64,000 nt of DNA from Chara braunii (lineage: Eukaryota; Streptophyta; Charophyceae; Charales; Characeae). How positions within the stretch are numbered: the first letter of the stretch is position 1; the number at the start of each line of letters is the position of its first letter. The position numbers and the translations under genes are program-made. Below the pieces are notes generated by a model that saw only the letters and a program-made list of their open reading frames with translations, did no database searches and was not told the DNA's origin. Where the stretch lies: contig BFEA01000001.1 of NCBI GenBank assembly GCA_003427395.1, positions 13,528,967 to 13,592,966 on the forward strand, given 5' to 3'. Shown piece after piece: positions 35,301 through 44,760 of this stretch.

Positions 35301-36618
35301 CACACCCGTGAATACATGCGCAAAATCCTCAACATCAACAAGTCAAAGGTAGATGCGAAGAGTAAGGCTTGTCGTTTTTTTCTGATGCCGGCTAACTTCG
35401 GAGAGACGGTCCTCTTCTCTCGCTTTCCTCCCCCCGCCCTCCCCCAAAGAAAGGAAGAGCGATCGCCCTCGTTCAATCAGATACGCAGCAGTTTCATTCT
35501 GTCTGCAAGCGGGCACCCCATGACATTCCTCTCCTCACACAACGATGGGCTTTCTACAGATGAAGGACAGCCCACTTGGGTGGCCTATAACAGAAGAACG
35601 AGATCAGGAAATCGCATGCCGCATGACAGGTGAACATCAAACTGATGACTGCCACAATCCATAAAACGAGGGATACATGGAAAAAGCTGGGAAAAAAATA
35701 TGACCGCGCAAACGCTGGACGGAAAGCGTCCCACGGCTTCTTTCGCCCCTGGGCATAACAGACCAGATCTGTTCTCTCTCTCTCTCTCTCTCTCGAGCGA
35801 GCGAGCGAGCGAGCGAGCGAGCGAGCGAGATCACACACAAATCCACGCTCCTCGACTGAGATGCGACAAACGACACCCGACTACCACTAGGTAACCACTC
35901 CGCTGGAGTGGAAAGGGCGAGAAGACGCGAAACACAGAGACGGAAAGAAAACAGGATCCCGAACGAGACTGCGGTAACAAAGGTTTTCACACAACGAGAG
36001 ACTTCACATATCGAACGTGACACTTCTCTCTTCCTTTTCTTTCCCACCTGGTGATTGAGAGGAGGGCTGAAGGAGGACCAGAGGACAGTAGTGAACGGCT
36101 GACCCAGACACACAGCCCAGTCTCAAAGGCCGCTTCCATCAGACACAGTTGCTTGCCTAAAACATTCTGAATTCTATTAAAAAAAATCCTTGGCACGCAC
36201 AAGAAGATGTACGCACCCATTCCCTCCTCCCTTCCTCTTATTCGCATTGCAACCATTCCTCTTTACTCATCTACCAACAGCCCTCACCCCCCAGCCGCCC
36301 GCCCCCAAACACTCACACTACATACACACGCACACGCACGCACACGCACGCACACAAGCGTACACACACGCGCACACGTCCGTACACACTCCCACCCACG
36401 CACGTACATGCACCCGGACGCACACACCCCCCATGCACACACAAGGAAACATAGCGGATGCAGCGACCGTAGACCATACCTTGTTGAGAAGACGAATTCG
36501 TAACGACGGAGATGTCGTTCAACCCCACACGCGAATCAGCTTGGAAAGAGCTAACAATCCGCCCCGTCAAAACCTGTGCAGACGTCAGGACCAGGCCATG
36601 CCTTCTCGCGTCCTCCAT
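20315..36618 (-). CDS. DRE2: DRE2 / anamorsin (CIAPIN1), cytosolic Fe-S cluster assembly protein, six coding exons
   Basis: Family role: Dre2/anamorsin accepts electrons from the diflavin reductase Tah18/ATR3/NDOR1 and supplies them to the early cytosolic iron-sulfur assembly machinery. Join on the minus strand: 36618-36480, 31742-31567, 27307-27122, 24028-23773, 21690-21539, 20389-20315. The exons total 984 nt, 328 codons, and every junction is GT-AG with matching phase. Residues 1-167 form the methyltransferase-like domain ([37 protein letters not shown]). Residues 168-253 form the linker ([28 protein letters not shown]). The C-terminal CIAPIN1 domain has CX10CX2CXC (Cys 259, 270, 273, 275) and twin CX2C separated by seven residues (Cys 301, 304, 312, 315), so all eight cluster ligands are present. 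The protein is somewhat longer than the roughly 270 residues I recall for plant homologues. The first in-frame ATG is at 36618. The 3' end is uncertain: after Gly-Glu-Lys the next usable acceptor reads straight into TGA (19817-19815). Introns are 1.1-4.7 kb and full of repeats. Confidence 0.94.
21539..21690 (-). CDS. DRE2: DRE2 coding exon 5 (first Fe-S motif)
   Basis: Acceptor GGATGTGCAG; donor GGCAAT|GTGAGT. The exon encodes [12 protein letters not shown] then [19 protein letters not shown], the [2Fe-2S] CX10CX2CXC site. It ends [10 protein letters not shown], so the intron splits the first CX2C pair after Cys-Gly-Asn. Confidence 0.97.
21951..22160. repeat. Tandem repeat in DRE2 intron 4
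   Basis: GGAAGCC.ATTGACACAG followed by TAATTATAAAAATTTATAAG occurs three times at roughly 65-85 bp spacing. Confidence 0.9.
23773..24028 (-). CDS. DRE2: DRE2 coding exon 4 (linker)
   Basis: Acceptor TTCAAGCAG; donor GAAG|GTATGG. The 85 codons begin [19 protein letters not shown], the conserved 'KAKKPSW..GSSF.L' linker start, and end in the acidic [16 protein letters not shown], the family's 'DLIDED.LL' motif that contacts the diflavin reductase. About 30 extra Ser/Gly/Asn-rich residues lie between the two motifs. Confidence 0.95.
24029..27121 (-). other. DRE2 intron 3 (3.1 kb)
   Basis: No coding sequence was recognised. It contains a 99 bp doublet (24054-24190), a degenerate 'GCTAACTCTGTTGGCTGTGTG' array (24719-24905) and a CT microsatellite (25631-25653). 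The 25.1-26.4 kb segment is GC-richer and may be an old retroelement end, which I cannot prove. Confidence 0.7.
24719..24905. repeat. Degenerate TG-rich array in DRE2 intron 3
   Basis: GTGCTAACTCTGTTGGCT and CTACTAACGTGCATGTGCAG recur three to four times. Confidence 0.75.
27122..27307 (-). CDS. DRE2: DRE2 coding exon 3
   Basis: Acceptor TGTTGTCAG and donor GTAAGT enclose 62 codons in phase 0. The exon encodes [20 protein letters not shown], matching the 'L...L.LAGF' helix at the end of the methyltransferase-like domain. It then has a divergent Ser/Val-rich strand ([12 protein letters not shown]) leading into VKARKPQW of exon 4. Confidence 0.88.
27331..27506. repeat. 88 bp perfect tandem doublet in DRE2 intron 2
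   Basis: CACACACGACCAGCAATACA begins at 27331 and 27419, and the copies are essentially identical. It begins 24 bases upstream of DRE2 exon 3 on the minus strand, next to the acceptor, so it may sit over the branch-point region. Confidence 0.95.
27538..28075 (-). mobile_element. Hammerhead-ribozyme element, copy 2 (decayed)
   Basis: Shares with copy 1 the GAACTGCCCGGTAAA, GGCAGAGAGGGA, GACAACAAACGAGGGGC, AAAACTCTACAGACTG, GGTTCACACCCCATCA and ACACTCCAGACAC blocks in the same order. The internal part is longer, with a GTGGG.ACCAACCACT duplication. There is a partial duplication of the GAGAGGGAGAAGAG segment at its low-coordinate end. It lies in DRE2 intron 2, in the same orientation as the gene, so its ribozyme strand is transcribed with the pre-mRNA. 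Confidence 0.75.
27669..27728 (-). ncRNA. Decayed hammerhead ribozyme
   Basis: Core CUGAUGA and GAAA are intact and helix II is retained, with a closing G-U. The cleavage triplet is GCA rather than NUH and helix I is down to two pairs, so activity is probably lost. Helix III (GCAGACUG/CAGUCUGU) keeps pairing, with C-G where copy 1 has U-G. Confidence 0.75.
28383..28498 (-). pseudogene. Near full-length U6 snRNA copy
   Basis: The minus strand has AAAATCGGAACGATACAGAG, then GATCAGCATGGCCGCTGCGC, AAGGATGAC, AAATCGAGAAATGGTCC and a T5 end. It differs from U6 by an extra GAGA next to the ACAGAGA box, an extra C after GCGC and a degraded 5' hairpin (GTCCTTGGGTAAATCC). No plant upstream sequence element is seen. 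Probably a retroposed pseudogene; a divergent functional gene is not excluded. Confidence 0.75.
28671..28775. mobile_element. TA-flanked MITE, copy 1
   Basis: Inverted ends CCGTCTTCCCCCGAACATAA and its complement near 28775, about 28 bp long, sit between two TA dinucleotides. The internal ATGAATGTACAC and TACAGCCA are shared with the copy at 55265. TA duplication suggests a Tc1/mariner-mobilised element; there is no coding capacity. Confidence 0.75.
29439..29763. mobile_element. CAGGG-ended foldback element (hAT-like MITE candidate)
   Basis: Starts CAGGGCATACTCACACGGGG and ends with the complement of CAGGGCAAGGTCGTGTGGTC. An internal third end (GGCCCTG, 29514-29520) and a perfect 14 bp hairpin, TTTGAGACCACCTC/GAGGTGGTCTCAAA (29582-29611), give nested foldbacks. 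No clear 8 bp target duplication. Confidence 0.4.
29781..29812. other. Nextera/Tn5 mosaic-end junction: sequencing adapter artefact
   Basis: AGATGTGTATAAGAGACAG (29794-29812) is the exact 19 bp Tn5 mosaic end. It is preceded by 13 bp of its inverse, CTTATACACATCT (29781-29793). Head-to-head mosaic ends are the junction adapter of Nextera mate-pair libraries. This is assembly contamination, not biology. The sequences on either side may not be contiguous. Confidence 0.95.
29813..30200. repeat. Local A-rich repeats around the U6 copy
   Basis: CTACAGTACAAAG.AGATGAAT, GAAAACCAGAAAAGATCGAC and GGAAATGATTGAACC each recur two or three times in this stretch. Confidence 0.65.
29870..29938 (+). pseudogene. 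U6 snRNA pseudogene lacking both ends
   Basis: AAAATTGGAAAGATACAGAG, AAGATTAGCATGGCCCCTGC, CCAAGGATGACACGCATAAA and TCGAGAA follow plant U6 closely, with two substitutions. The 5' hairpin and 3' GGTCC-T run are replaced by local repeats (..AACCAGAAGACCGACT.. / ..GGAAAGATTGAACC..). Confidence 0.85.
31567..31742 (-). CDS. DRE2: DRE2 coding exon 2
   Basis: Acceptor TTGCTGCCGCAG precedes GC-ATG; donor GTGAGT follows GAATCGACG. The exon encodes [19 protein letters not shown] and [16 protein letters not shown]. This is the family hallmark 'L..SSVD.VLS' followed by '.R.LKPGG', the Rossmann-like core. The exon is 176 nt, two bases plus 58 codons. Confidence 0.93.
34610..34690 (-). repeat. tRNA-derived SINE head in DRE2 intron 1
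   Basis: The minus strand reads GTACCAACTGGCCTAGCTCA then GTTGGTAC, a good D-arm/box A, followed about 35 bases later by GAGTCCGAACTCC in place of box B. Confidence 0.7.
35773..35829. repeat. (TC)n-(GAGC)n compound microsatellite
   Basis: A TC tract of about 22 bases runs directly into eight to nine GAGC units. Confidence 0.95.
36480..36618 (-). CDS. DRE2: DRE2 coding exon 1
   Basis: This exon holds 46 codons plus one base, starting at the first in-frame ATG ([17 protein letters not shown]). The donor follows CAACAAG as GTATGG. The segment [11 protein letters not shown] aligns by eye with the family's 'PLIITQAS' strand. The split Gly codon is completed by GC at the start of exon 2, giving QQ-G-MKLALE. 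The frame is open upstream (AAVLWPRQFASLARDWLF) but has no ATG there, so the shorter start is preferred. Confidence 0.85.
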
Positions 36619-37560
36619 TGCGATGATCAGGCCGATAAAAAGCCAGTCTCGCGCAAGACTTGCAAATTGCCGTGGCCAGAGAACAGCCGCCAACCGAGAG
36701 GAAAGTCACGATTACGGTGGCACTGAGATGTCAAACCTTATTGACGCTCACCGCTCACTACCTCGCCTCCTCGTAAATGGCGGCGACCGTCGTCCACCAG
36801 CGCCGAGAACGCACGACAGCAGGGCGGCAGCACGCCGATGGCTAGCAGTACCTGCCGAGACCTGACTTTTTAAGGGATCGAAGGCGCACGATGAGCGCGA
36901 GGTGTTTGAAAAAGGAACGACAGGAGGAACTGGCACCAACCACAAGAAAGTTCACTCGTCCGCTCGGAGCCGCAGGTTTGTCCGAACAACACGAAGGAAT
37001 TGACACAACAGCCCGGCCGCGGACGCGCCTCAGTTGTTACGACAGAGAGAAATGGCAGAAACGGGCGCGCACGTGTGTGTGCGTGCTGCGCGCGTGCCTC
37101 TGCGTGTGCTGTGTGTGGTTAGAGTGTGTGTTGCTTTGTTGCTTTGTTGCTTCGGTTCCTGATTTGCGAAAAATGCTCCCGTGGTTAGAGTGCGTGTTGC
37201 TTTGGTTTCTGATTTGTGAAAAATGCTCGCGTTCCTATGCTGCGAGAAGACGAAGATGATAGGATATTCGCAGCCCTAAGGGCTGCAGTTCGTAGGCCTC
37301 GTATACTGGGGTAAGGGGGTTGCCGCGTCGGTGTCAAGGTGGCGCGAATTTTTGTGGTGGGCGACCGCTCAAAACGGAGTATAACCGGGGTGGAAGTTGT
37401 GGGTGAGCGGTCCTTCGCTGTTTTCTTTTTTTTTCCCTCGTTCAACAGTCCTTTCCCAACATGGGTGTGAGTGCGCCCATCAGTCAGGGTTGCGTTTTAT
37501 TATGCCCTTGAGACCTTCAACGTCAATTCAATTGACTTACCATGAGGGCAGGGGTGCCCA
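36619..37560. other. Upstream flank of DRE2, no second gene recognised
   Basis: This should hold the DRE2 promoter and 5' UTR (minus strand). No TATA box at a convincing distance and no recognisable coding exon were seen. GTTAGAGTG.GTGTTGCTTTG is duplicated at 37120 and 37185. Confidence 0.45.
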
Positions 37561-37579
37561 GCCCGTAGTTTGTTCGGTG

Positions 37580-37582
<3 letters not shown>

Positions 37583-37620
<38 letters not shown>

Positions 37621-37792
37621 CATTCGAGCCATGCACGCAGAGAGATATGGAGAGGCTACTTCCATCGACAGGACGAGCAAACTCATAATGAATCTATGGA
37701 AATATACACTGCTTTTCAGCCATCCGCGCAGAGAGATATGGAGACGCTACTTCCATCGATAGGATGAGCAAAATCAGAATGAATCTTCCGCT

Positions 37793-37841
<49 letters not shown>

Positions 37842-37897
37842 ATTTGAATGAGCAGAATCGAATGAATCAACCGCTACAATATGGAAATATACACTAC

Positions 37898-37959
<62 letters not shown>

Positions 37960-38125
37960 AGTGTGTGTGAGATAGAGAGAGAGAGTTACATCGATAGGAT
38001 GAGCAACGCACCGGCCAACAGGTAAGTCTCCAACCCCGCAGCTGACCTCACGCTACTTCCATCGATAGAATGACCAAAACCGAATGAATCTTTCACTACA
38101 ACATGGAAATATACACTACTGCACT

Positions 38126-38156
<31 letters not shown>

Positions 38157-38165
38157 GAGAGAAAG
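37583..38165. repeat. Composite minisatellite with GA and TG microsatellite cores
   Basis: A unit of about 80 bp (GAGAGATATGGAGA.GCTACTTC, ATCGATAGGATGAGCAAA, GGAAATATACACTACT) recurs four to five times. Each is followed by a pure tract: GA at 37583-37620 and 37801-37839, TG at 37902-37957, and TG/GA at 38125-38180. Confidence 0.85.
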
Positions 38166-38863
38166 AGAGAGAGAGGAGGGGAGGCAAAGCGCGGGTGCCG
38201 TTTCATCAATTTCCAATGACATGCGTCAAACATTTCGACCAATTTTTGCCTACGCACCGTTTCCAAAGGTATCGTTTCAACCATTACCATCTGCCTGCCG
38301 CCCAGCGACCCCGCCAACAGCGGTCCTACACGATCCCGCCCCTTGCTAGGCCCCAAATCTCAAAATGCCCACCCTCCCGAACGATCACCGACGTTGAAAT
38401 TTAAAGTGATGTTGAAATGTCTAAGGGGGGGGGACGCAACCTTGACGGGCTGCAAACTTTCAACGTCGGTGGTCATTCGGAAGGATGGACAATATTGAGG
38501 TGAGGGTTTAGCAAGGGGCGGGGCGGGCGAAGGACCGGTAGATGCCCACAAGAGGCCGAGGATGCAGCGATCCTTGAGTTTGACATTTCAAAATCGGAAC
38601 ATCGTGGGAGGTCGGGGAGGCCGAGGAGGCTGCGGTCATTGAGTTTTGAACATTTCGAAATCAAAACGGTGTATGTCCACTTTTTCGAATAGAAAAGCAC
38701 TTCAAATAGAAAACATGCGTTTTGTATTCGAATACAACGTATACCCTTTCTCTTCAAATTTTGAAAAAAAAAAAAATTGTATTCCAATAAAACAATACAT
38801 TTTCTTTTTTTTTTTGCGCTTGCCCTTATACACCCCGTCACCGACATGTTGCATGCTGCAGGG

Positions 38864-38867
<4 letters not shown>

Positions 38868-38947
<80 letters not shown>

Positions 38948-38990
38948 TCACTCTCACATACACACACATACACACACACATTTTTCTGCC
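38868..38990. repeat. (CT)n then (CA)n compound microsatellite
   Basis: About 62 bases of CT are followed by CA-rich sequence. Open frames across it encode only Ser-Leu or Glu-Arg runs. Confidence 0.97.
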
Positions 38991-39141
38991 TATTGATGGG
39001 GAGCAGTGTCGGGCACGACGATCCCACACCTTGCGGCAAGTATCGGACCTCACGGTTGTATCAACCAATTGTTCACTTTCATTCATATTACACTTATTGT
39101 CGCAGCCCTAAGGTAGTCTAATCAATGAGACTAAGAGCTAA

Positions 39142-39145
<4 letters not shown>

Positions 39146-39206
<61 letters not shown>
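39146..39206. repeat. (GA)n microsatellite
   Basis: About 61 bases of uninterrupted GA. Confidence 0.97.
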
Positions 39207-39209
<3 letters not shown>

Positions 39210-39224
39210 AATGGCAAAATTGAA

Positions 39225-39600
39225 ATATGGGTCAAATTACGGCAGCGATCTATTTTGCAGTTGGAATAATTTTTTTTAATTTATTTAGCGTTTTTCCTAG
39301 AAAGAGCAAAACAAAATTTACGAGTACTCCAATTTTTAGATTTTTTCACGCATTCTTCTGAGCGTGAAAGCTTACTGAATTTGGAGCACGTTTTTAGTTG
39401 GCCCAGGCATGGCTGATTGGCAAAAATGGAAAATGTGTCGAATCGGCGCAGCGATTCTTTCGCACTGTAAATTTTTTTTTTTTAATGTTGTATTATTATT
39501 TATGGAAAGAACACGACCTCATCTATGGATTCTCAAAATTTCAGATTTTTGTGCATGTTCGTCCGAGCACAGAAAATCACCAAAGTTGCCTCTTGCAAAA
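39225..39600. repeat. Diverged tandem duplication, about 190 bp
   Basis: Both halves share GCAAAA.TG.AAA..TG, a CAGCGAT(C/T) block, a long T-run, AGAGCAAAACA/AGAACACGACC and ..AATTTTTAGATTTTT / AATTTCAGATTTTT. Confidence 0.6.
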
Positions 39601-40449
39601 CGCGTATTTCGTTGTGTCTGACCTCCCTGTTTTGAGAAGATGGGGCTCAATGCCTGGGCCTGAGGGCCCTTTTGCAGTTCACATGCCCGCACTTCTTTTG
39701 GGGGTCCGCTTCTACCCGAGGACCGGTCCAACGCCCACCACTTCTTTTTGGGGTCCACTTCCACCTGAGGACCGGTCCTTCCTTTTTCCAAAAGTCCCGA
39801 TTCTACCAGAGCTAGTTGTAGGTAGTCCGCAATTTTGCCAAGGACCGGTCCCCTAATTTTTTTTGCCCCTTGATAACCCACTTTACGTCCTGGTCGCCCG
39901 CTGCCAAAAATGCGACATCTTGACACAGACGCGGAAGCCCACTATACCGCAGCCTAAGGGTTGCGAACACTTTCAAATTTTTCAACCATACATTCTTTTT
40001 TTCGACTTAGTCATTTAGTCTGATCTGATTTCAGTGATTCAAGGACCATTTTGACCGAACACAGACCCTTTAGACAATGACAAAAAAATCATAAATTTAT
40101 TTCAATATAAAGGTCGGTGCAAAGTGTGGGTGTCAAGGGTGAGTAAGGGTTGAGTTGGCGAACCAACCTGTTACCATAAGGCAACAGCATGTAGTCTTGC
40201 ATAGACTCATAATGAGTCATTTTGAAAGTTAAGGTGACATGCAATCACATACATGTCAACAACTTGAAGGTTTTAACACCCCTCTCTATCGATAACACCC
40301 TGCATGAAGTTCAGTAATATATACTTCAAATCCAACGGGGGACAACTTCTTTTTAAAAAGTAGTTTCTTGGATTTTCTATCTGATTGTATCTAAGAGATA
40401 ACTATTCAATTCAAGTAATTTAAGGAAGTTTAATATTTAATCAGACTAA

Positions 40450-41700
40450 ATGTAAGTAAGCAGTATAAAGACCCTCACCGAAGTCTTCATCATACTACCT
40501 ACTAGTCAATATGGATGCAGTCGAGCAACACGACGACTCACACTTGAGTCTTTATCATGCCGCTTTATGAACGCGACTAACCTATCATCGAAAAAACAAC
40601 AGAAAAATTTGCATTGGTGCATCCATCTTGCCTTCTTTGATTTAGTTTTAGTTTGAGTATACGTGATTAGTAGATTGACTCGTACTGGAGTCTCCTACCA
40701 CTTGTTCAACACCAGACAATCCATATTTGAATAAGTAGTTAAATAACTCATACTGGAGTATCTAACTACCATTTCAATACCAGTCAATCCACACGTATAC
40801 AAATAGTAGGATAAACACAAGCGAAATAATATATATATGTGTGTTTTTCAGACAAGTAGTAGGATCACTCAGACTGGAGTATCCCACTACCTTTTTAAAG
40901 TAAACGAACAGTAAAACAACTCACACTCGAGTACCCCGCTATTTGTTTAGTTTCCAACAACTAAACCACATCACACAAATTAGTGTAGACTTCAAGGTAG
41001 TAATAGGATGACTATCACAAAAACTCCCTACTACTTCTTGAACACTGCGCAACTTAACTTCAAACAAGTAATAGGATGATAATTACATGAGTTTTCTACT
41101 TATTTTTTTAATATCGCACAGACTCACTTCAAACAAGTAATAAGATTATTTGAAGTTAGTAATAGGATTACTATCACATGGGCTCACTACTACCTCTTGA
41201 ACACTACACAACTTAACTTCAAACAAGTAATAGGACGACCCTTACAAAAGTTTCCTACTACCTTTTGAATATCCAGCAGGCTAATTTCAAACGAGTAATA
41301 GGATGACCCCACAAGAGTCTCCTACTACCTGTTCGAGCGGATTATATGTAAGCAAGCATAAAATCAGAAGTAGGATGACTCACATAGGAGTATCCTAACC
41401 TTTTTTTCATAGTCAGTTAATTTAGATTCAAAACGACAATAGGTCGACCCTCACTAGAGTCACCTACTATCTTTTGAATATAGCATAGTCTGACTTAAAC
41501 AAGTAATATGAGGACTCACACAAAAATATCTCACCACTCGTTCAGTCCAAATGATTTAGACTTAGACAAGCAATAGGATGACCCACACATGGGTCCTCCA
41601 CATCCCGTCTGTCAATCTAGCAATCTAAGATATGTATACATGTACAAATGAGTAAGAGGATGTCCCTCTCACTGGAGCCTTATCCCATCACTCGTTACGT
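40450..41700. repeat. Hairpin-bearing degenerate satellite, about 15 units
   Basis: Units of roughly 60-80 bp carry AGTAATAGGATGAC..CACA..GAGT.TCCTACTACCTTTT followed by GAATATC..CA.ACT.A.TTCAAACA. Each core is an inverted repeat, e.g. TAGGATGACTC/GAGTATCCTA at 41371-41396. Pairing is kept while the loop varies. No open frame. Confidence 0.85.
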
Positions 41701-41752
41701 AGAGAGATGGTTAATGGAATGCATCGAAATTGAACATTGATATACCTTAAAG

Positions 41753-41784
<32 letters not shown>

Positions 41785-43310
41785 AACAATTCGAAAAAAT
41801 ATGACAAAATATATATATATATATATATATATAAACAATTCGAAAAAATATGACAGTTTCAGTGAAAAATCCGTCGAAAATGACACCACCTATTAACCAT
41901 AATCAGCATTCATACATTAACCTGATATAAAGCAATTGATGGTAGTACAAACGAGGTGCATAAGATAGGAATGAGAAAAAAATCGCCTACCTCAAGGTTC
42001 CCGGACTCCAGAGTTCCTTCTGAACTCTAGCAGAGCTCCCGCAATTGATGGGCAACATGAAGTCCCGCTAGATACAACCTTAGTATGGTTTGATCAGAGT
42101 GACATTCTGCCAATTATTTTTTCATCAGAGAAGCCTTACAGATAATTAAAGAGGTTTGAAGAATAATAAAATACAACTCTTAAAATGGGGGAGGGATCAC
42201 TCAATAAATAACATAGGAGACATTTAACGTTTTTTGTCATGAGGGCGTAAAAATGACAGTCAACCGTTATTAGCGGCTCGAAACTTGCATTCTTCTTTAC
42301 ATCCCTTCCCCTTCTTTCCCTCTCCCTTCTTCCTCTGCATGGTCGCCATTCCTACCTCCACACCCTTTTTCCCTGATGCCCCTCGCTCACTTATCCATTC
42401 TTCCGTACTCGTATCCTTCAAGCCTGTACCATGCGCGTTCGTCTTCAATGTTAAAGAAAGGGGGAATAATGCCAGGAATACGAGTGAGAGCGACAGACAA
42501 AAATCCAAATTGCAAAAATCACGAAGTAGCCCAGATAATCATGTACCCAGCAGAGAGCTCAATGCACCAAGATACCATCCAAAGAAGAGCAATACAATAA
42601 ACTCAAACATCAATGCGGACGACTCTGACCACACCAACATAGTATCCAATGTCGCTCCTCCCGATTGACGTTCAATGCCCACTCTACTCTACTCAACCTA
42701 TCCACACTTATCTACGTTTATGCAACTGTATCACATTGAAGTTGAAGACCAATGCACGTGACGTCACCACTAATGCAGGTCGTCAACGTACACCATGTAC
42801 ATTCCTTTCTCCTCTATCCTTCACAAACACATACATACCTCTTCTTGTAAGAGGCTTATAAATGATAGTCTACTAAGATCGCAAGGTTTGCATGAGTAAA
42901 ATCTACAACTTTTCTCAAAGGTATCTTTAGACTTTGGGCGACATAGTGAGTGGTGAGTCCTTATTCATCAGTCAAATGCATTCCTCGGCAGACTGTCTGT
43001 CCAGGTTCAACATCTGATATGTCAACGAAAATCCTATGAATCGTTCTGACACATTCATGTTTTTTTCTGTGGAGTTGTGTATAGTGGTCATGATAAGACA
43101 CACACACATATACACGCACACAAACACTTACTAATGAGAATCTCATTGTCCCTACCTATCATCAGATTGGACCCATAAAAAAACAGAGGTAGAAAAAGGA
43201 ATCGTGTCGAACTCGACTGTGATTTTATTTTCTGAAATGACGTGAGAGATGTACAATAAGTGAAAAACTTACGAAGCATGTACGTACTTTAGAACAACCA
43301 GGAGGATACG
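41701..43310. other. Intergenic, no convincing gene
   Basis: Contains TA microsatellites with a duplicated AAACAATTCGAAAAAATATG (41784 and 41833). One 127-codon open frame (42285-42668, plus) is Ser/Asn-rich without a recognisable domain and is not called. Confidence 0.5.
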
Positions 43311-43313
43311 CAC

Positions 43314-44400
43314 ATGAAGCCAAGTTGGCCTCTCTCTCTTGTCTCTTCCTCCTCTTTCTTCCTTATTATGTGGATGCATTCTCTTTCTCCAACACGTGAT
43401 CGTTTTTTCATTTTCTGTGCACATTGTTATTTTCTGTCTCCACTCGGTTATCCTCATCCTCAACACTTGCCTAACTGTACTTTTGTCTCTTTTCTCGTGA
43501 TATTTCCTCCATTTTCAAGCTCGACTTCATTCTCCTCTTCGTGAGCCCATTTCTTTCAACCTCCATGTACATGCTCTCCTTTATCTCCTAAGTGTATGTC
43601 CTCTTGTTGTTTGCCCCTACGCTATCCTTTCTTATTATTTCTGCCCCACTTATCTCCTTCACTTACGTTCGTTGTTTTTTTCCCCCCTTTTCTTTGCCTT
43701 CATCATACTCGTTTTTTTCTTATTGGATCGACCAGCAATGATGGTCAAATTTCGTATGCATCTGACCACAATAACGTTCACATACTTGAGAAATAATAAT
43801 AGTAAAAAATATAATAATAAAAAAATAAAATGAATAACAAAATCAGCATCACTCATGATAGGTATTGTGATCATGATCATACTCGGGTGAGGCCATAATT
43901 GGGATGACATCGATTTCGGTTTGGAACATAATCTATTTTGTCAGAGACTCGGATTATAACGAAGATAACTATGTCACCTAACAATATATAAACAACGCGA
44001 AAAATCAAATAATAAAAATGAATGTATACAAATTATATTTATGGTCCAATTCATTTATAATAAGGGTGTTATGTATTCAAAAACGGTGTCATTCACGAGT
44101 AAGTTTGCTCATTGATTTCCTCGAATTCGCTCCTACCTTTTTCTTCTTCTGTCTTTTGCCACCCTCGACATTTATTTTTCCTCTTCTTTTTCTTCACCGT
44201 TCGCTCTACCTTCGTCCCCCCTCTCCTTCTTTCTCCACTTCTTCCTCCTTTGCTCCTCGTGTTCAACATCGTTGTCCTCTTGTCGTTCGTCACTCACATC
44301 TCCTTTAGTGCATATTTTGTCTCATTGAATACTTCTTCTTCCCACATGCACTTTAATTCCCGATCATTTGCTTCTCCTCCTTTCGTGCCTTCATGCTCTC
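43314..44400. other. Pyrimidine-rich tracts flanking AT-rich DNA
   Basis: 43320-43730 and 44127-44400 are strongly C/T-rich on the plus strand, separated by AT-rich sequence. Similar tracts recur at 47389-47770, 50940-51200 and 51820-52090. No gene. Confidence 0.6.
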
Positions 44401-44403
44401 ATA

Positions 44404-44760
44404 CAAGAGGTGTTGTCGAGCGCATCGGTCCAGCACAGCACAAGCGGGGCGGGACCTTCTCGGTCGCGTCACGTAGGAGTTGGTTTATTCGTCATCGAGA
44501 CATATACATGGAGTTTCTGCAAGTCGCTCAGACCGAGTGCGCCAACCATACCTCTCGCGAGCCCCTACGAGAGGATAGGGCCTACGCGAGGCACGACTTA
44601 CCTCCACCTTACGGGAACTGTCACCTCCTTCGGTGGGCGTATCCCCGTCGAGCTACCAGTCTACAGTACGAAAGCTAATCAGCTGCAATCGCAGAGGTGG
44701 ACCAGTCGAGGGCATTTCTCGTTCACTGTAGCATAGGGGGTACACACGGTTTCACACCTC
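44404..44760 (+). repeat. Dispersed repeat, partner at 7050-7545
   Basis: See the partner copy: GTTGTCGAGCGCATCGG, CACGTAGGAGTT, CCGAGTGCGCCA, GTCGAGCTACC and CACTGTAGCATAGG occur in order. Confidence 0.55.

Larger units (their letters stand above)
31743..36479 (-). other. DRE2 intron 1 (4.7 kb)
   Basis: No coding sequence was recognised. It holds two poly-A runs (33761-33784, 33967-33988) flanked by a duplicated CATCGTCTT...CCATATCTTCA segment, a 37 bp tandem doublet (32997-33070), a 44 bp doublet (35041-35128), a SINE head (34610-34690), a CT/GAGC microsatellite and CA-rich DNA near its 5' end. Confidence 0.75.

Noticed and set aside
36190-36726. 178-codon open frame on the plus strand
   Set aside because: Antisense to DRE2 exon 1 and built partly on CA-rich DNA (His-Thr runs).
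38473-39121. Open frames of 114-188 codons on both strands
   Set aside because: They run through the CT/GA microsatellite as Ser-Leu or Glu-Arg runs; not protein genes.
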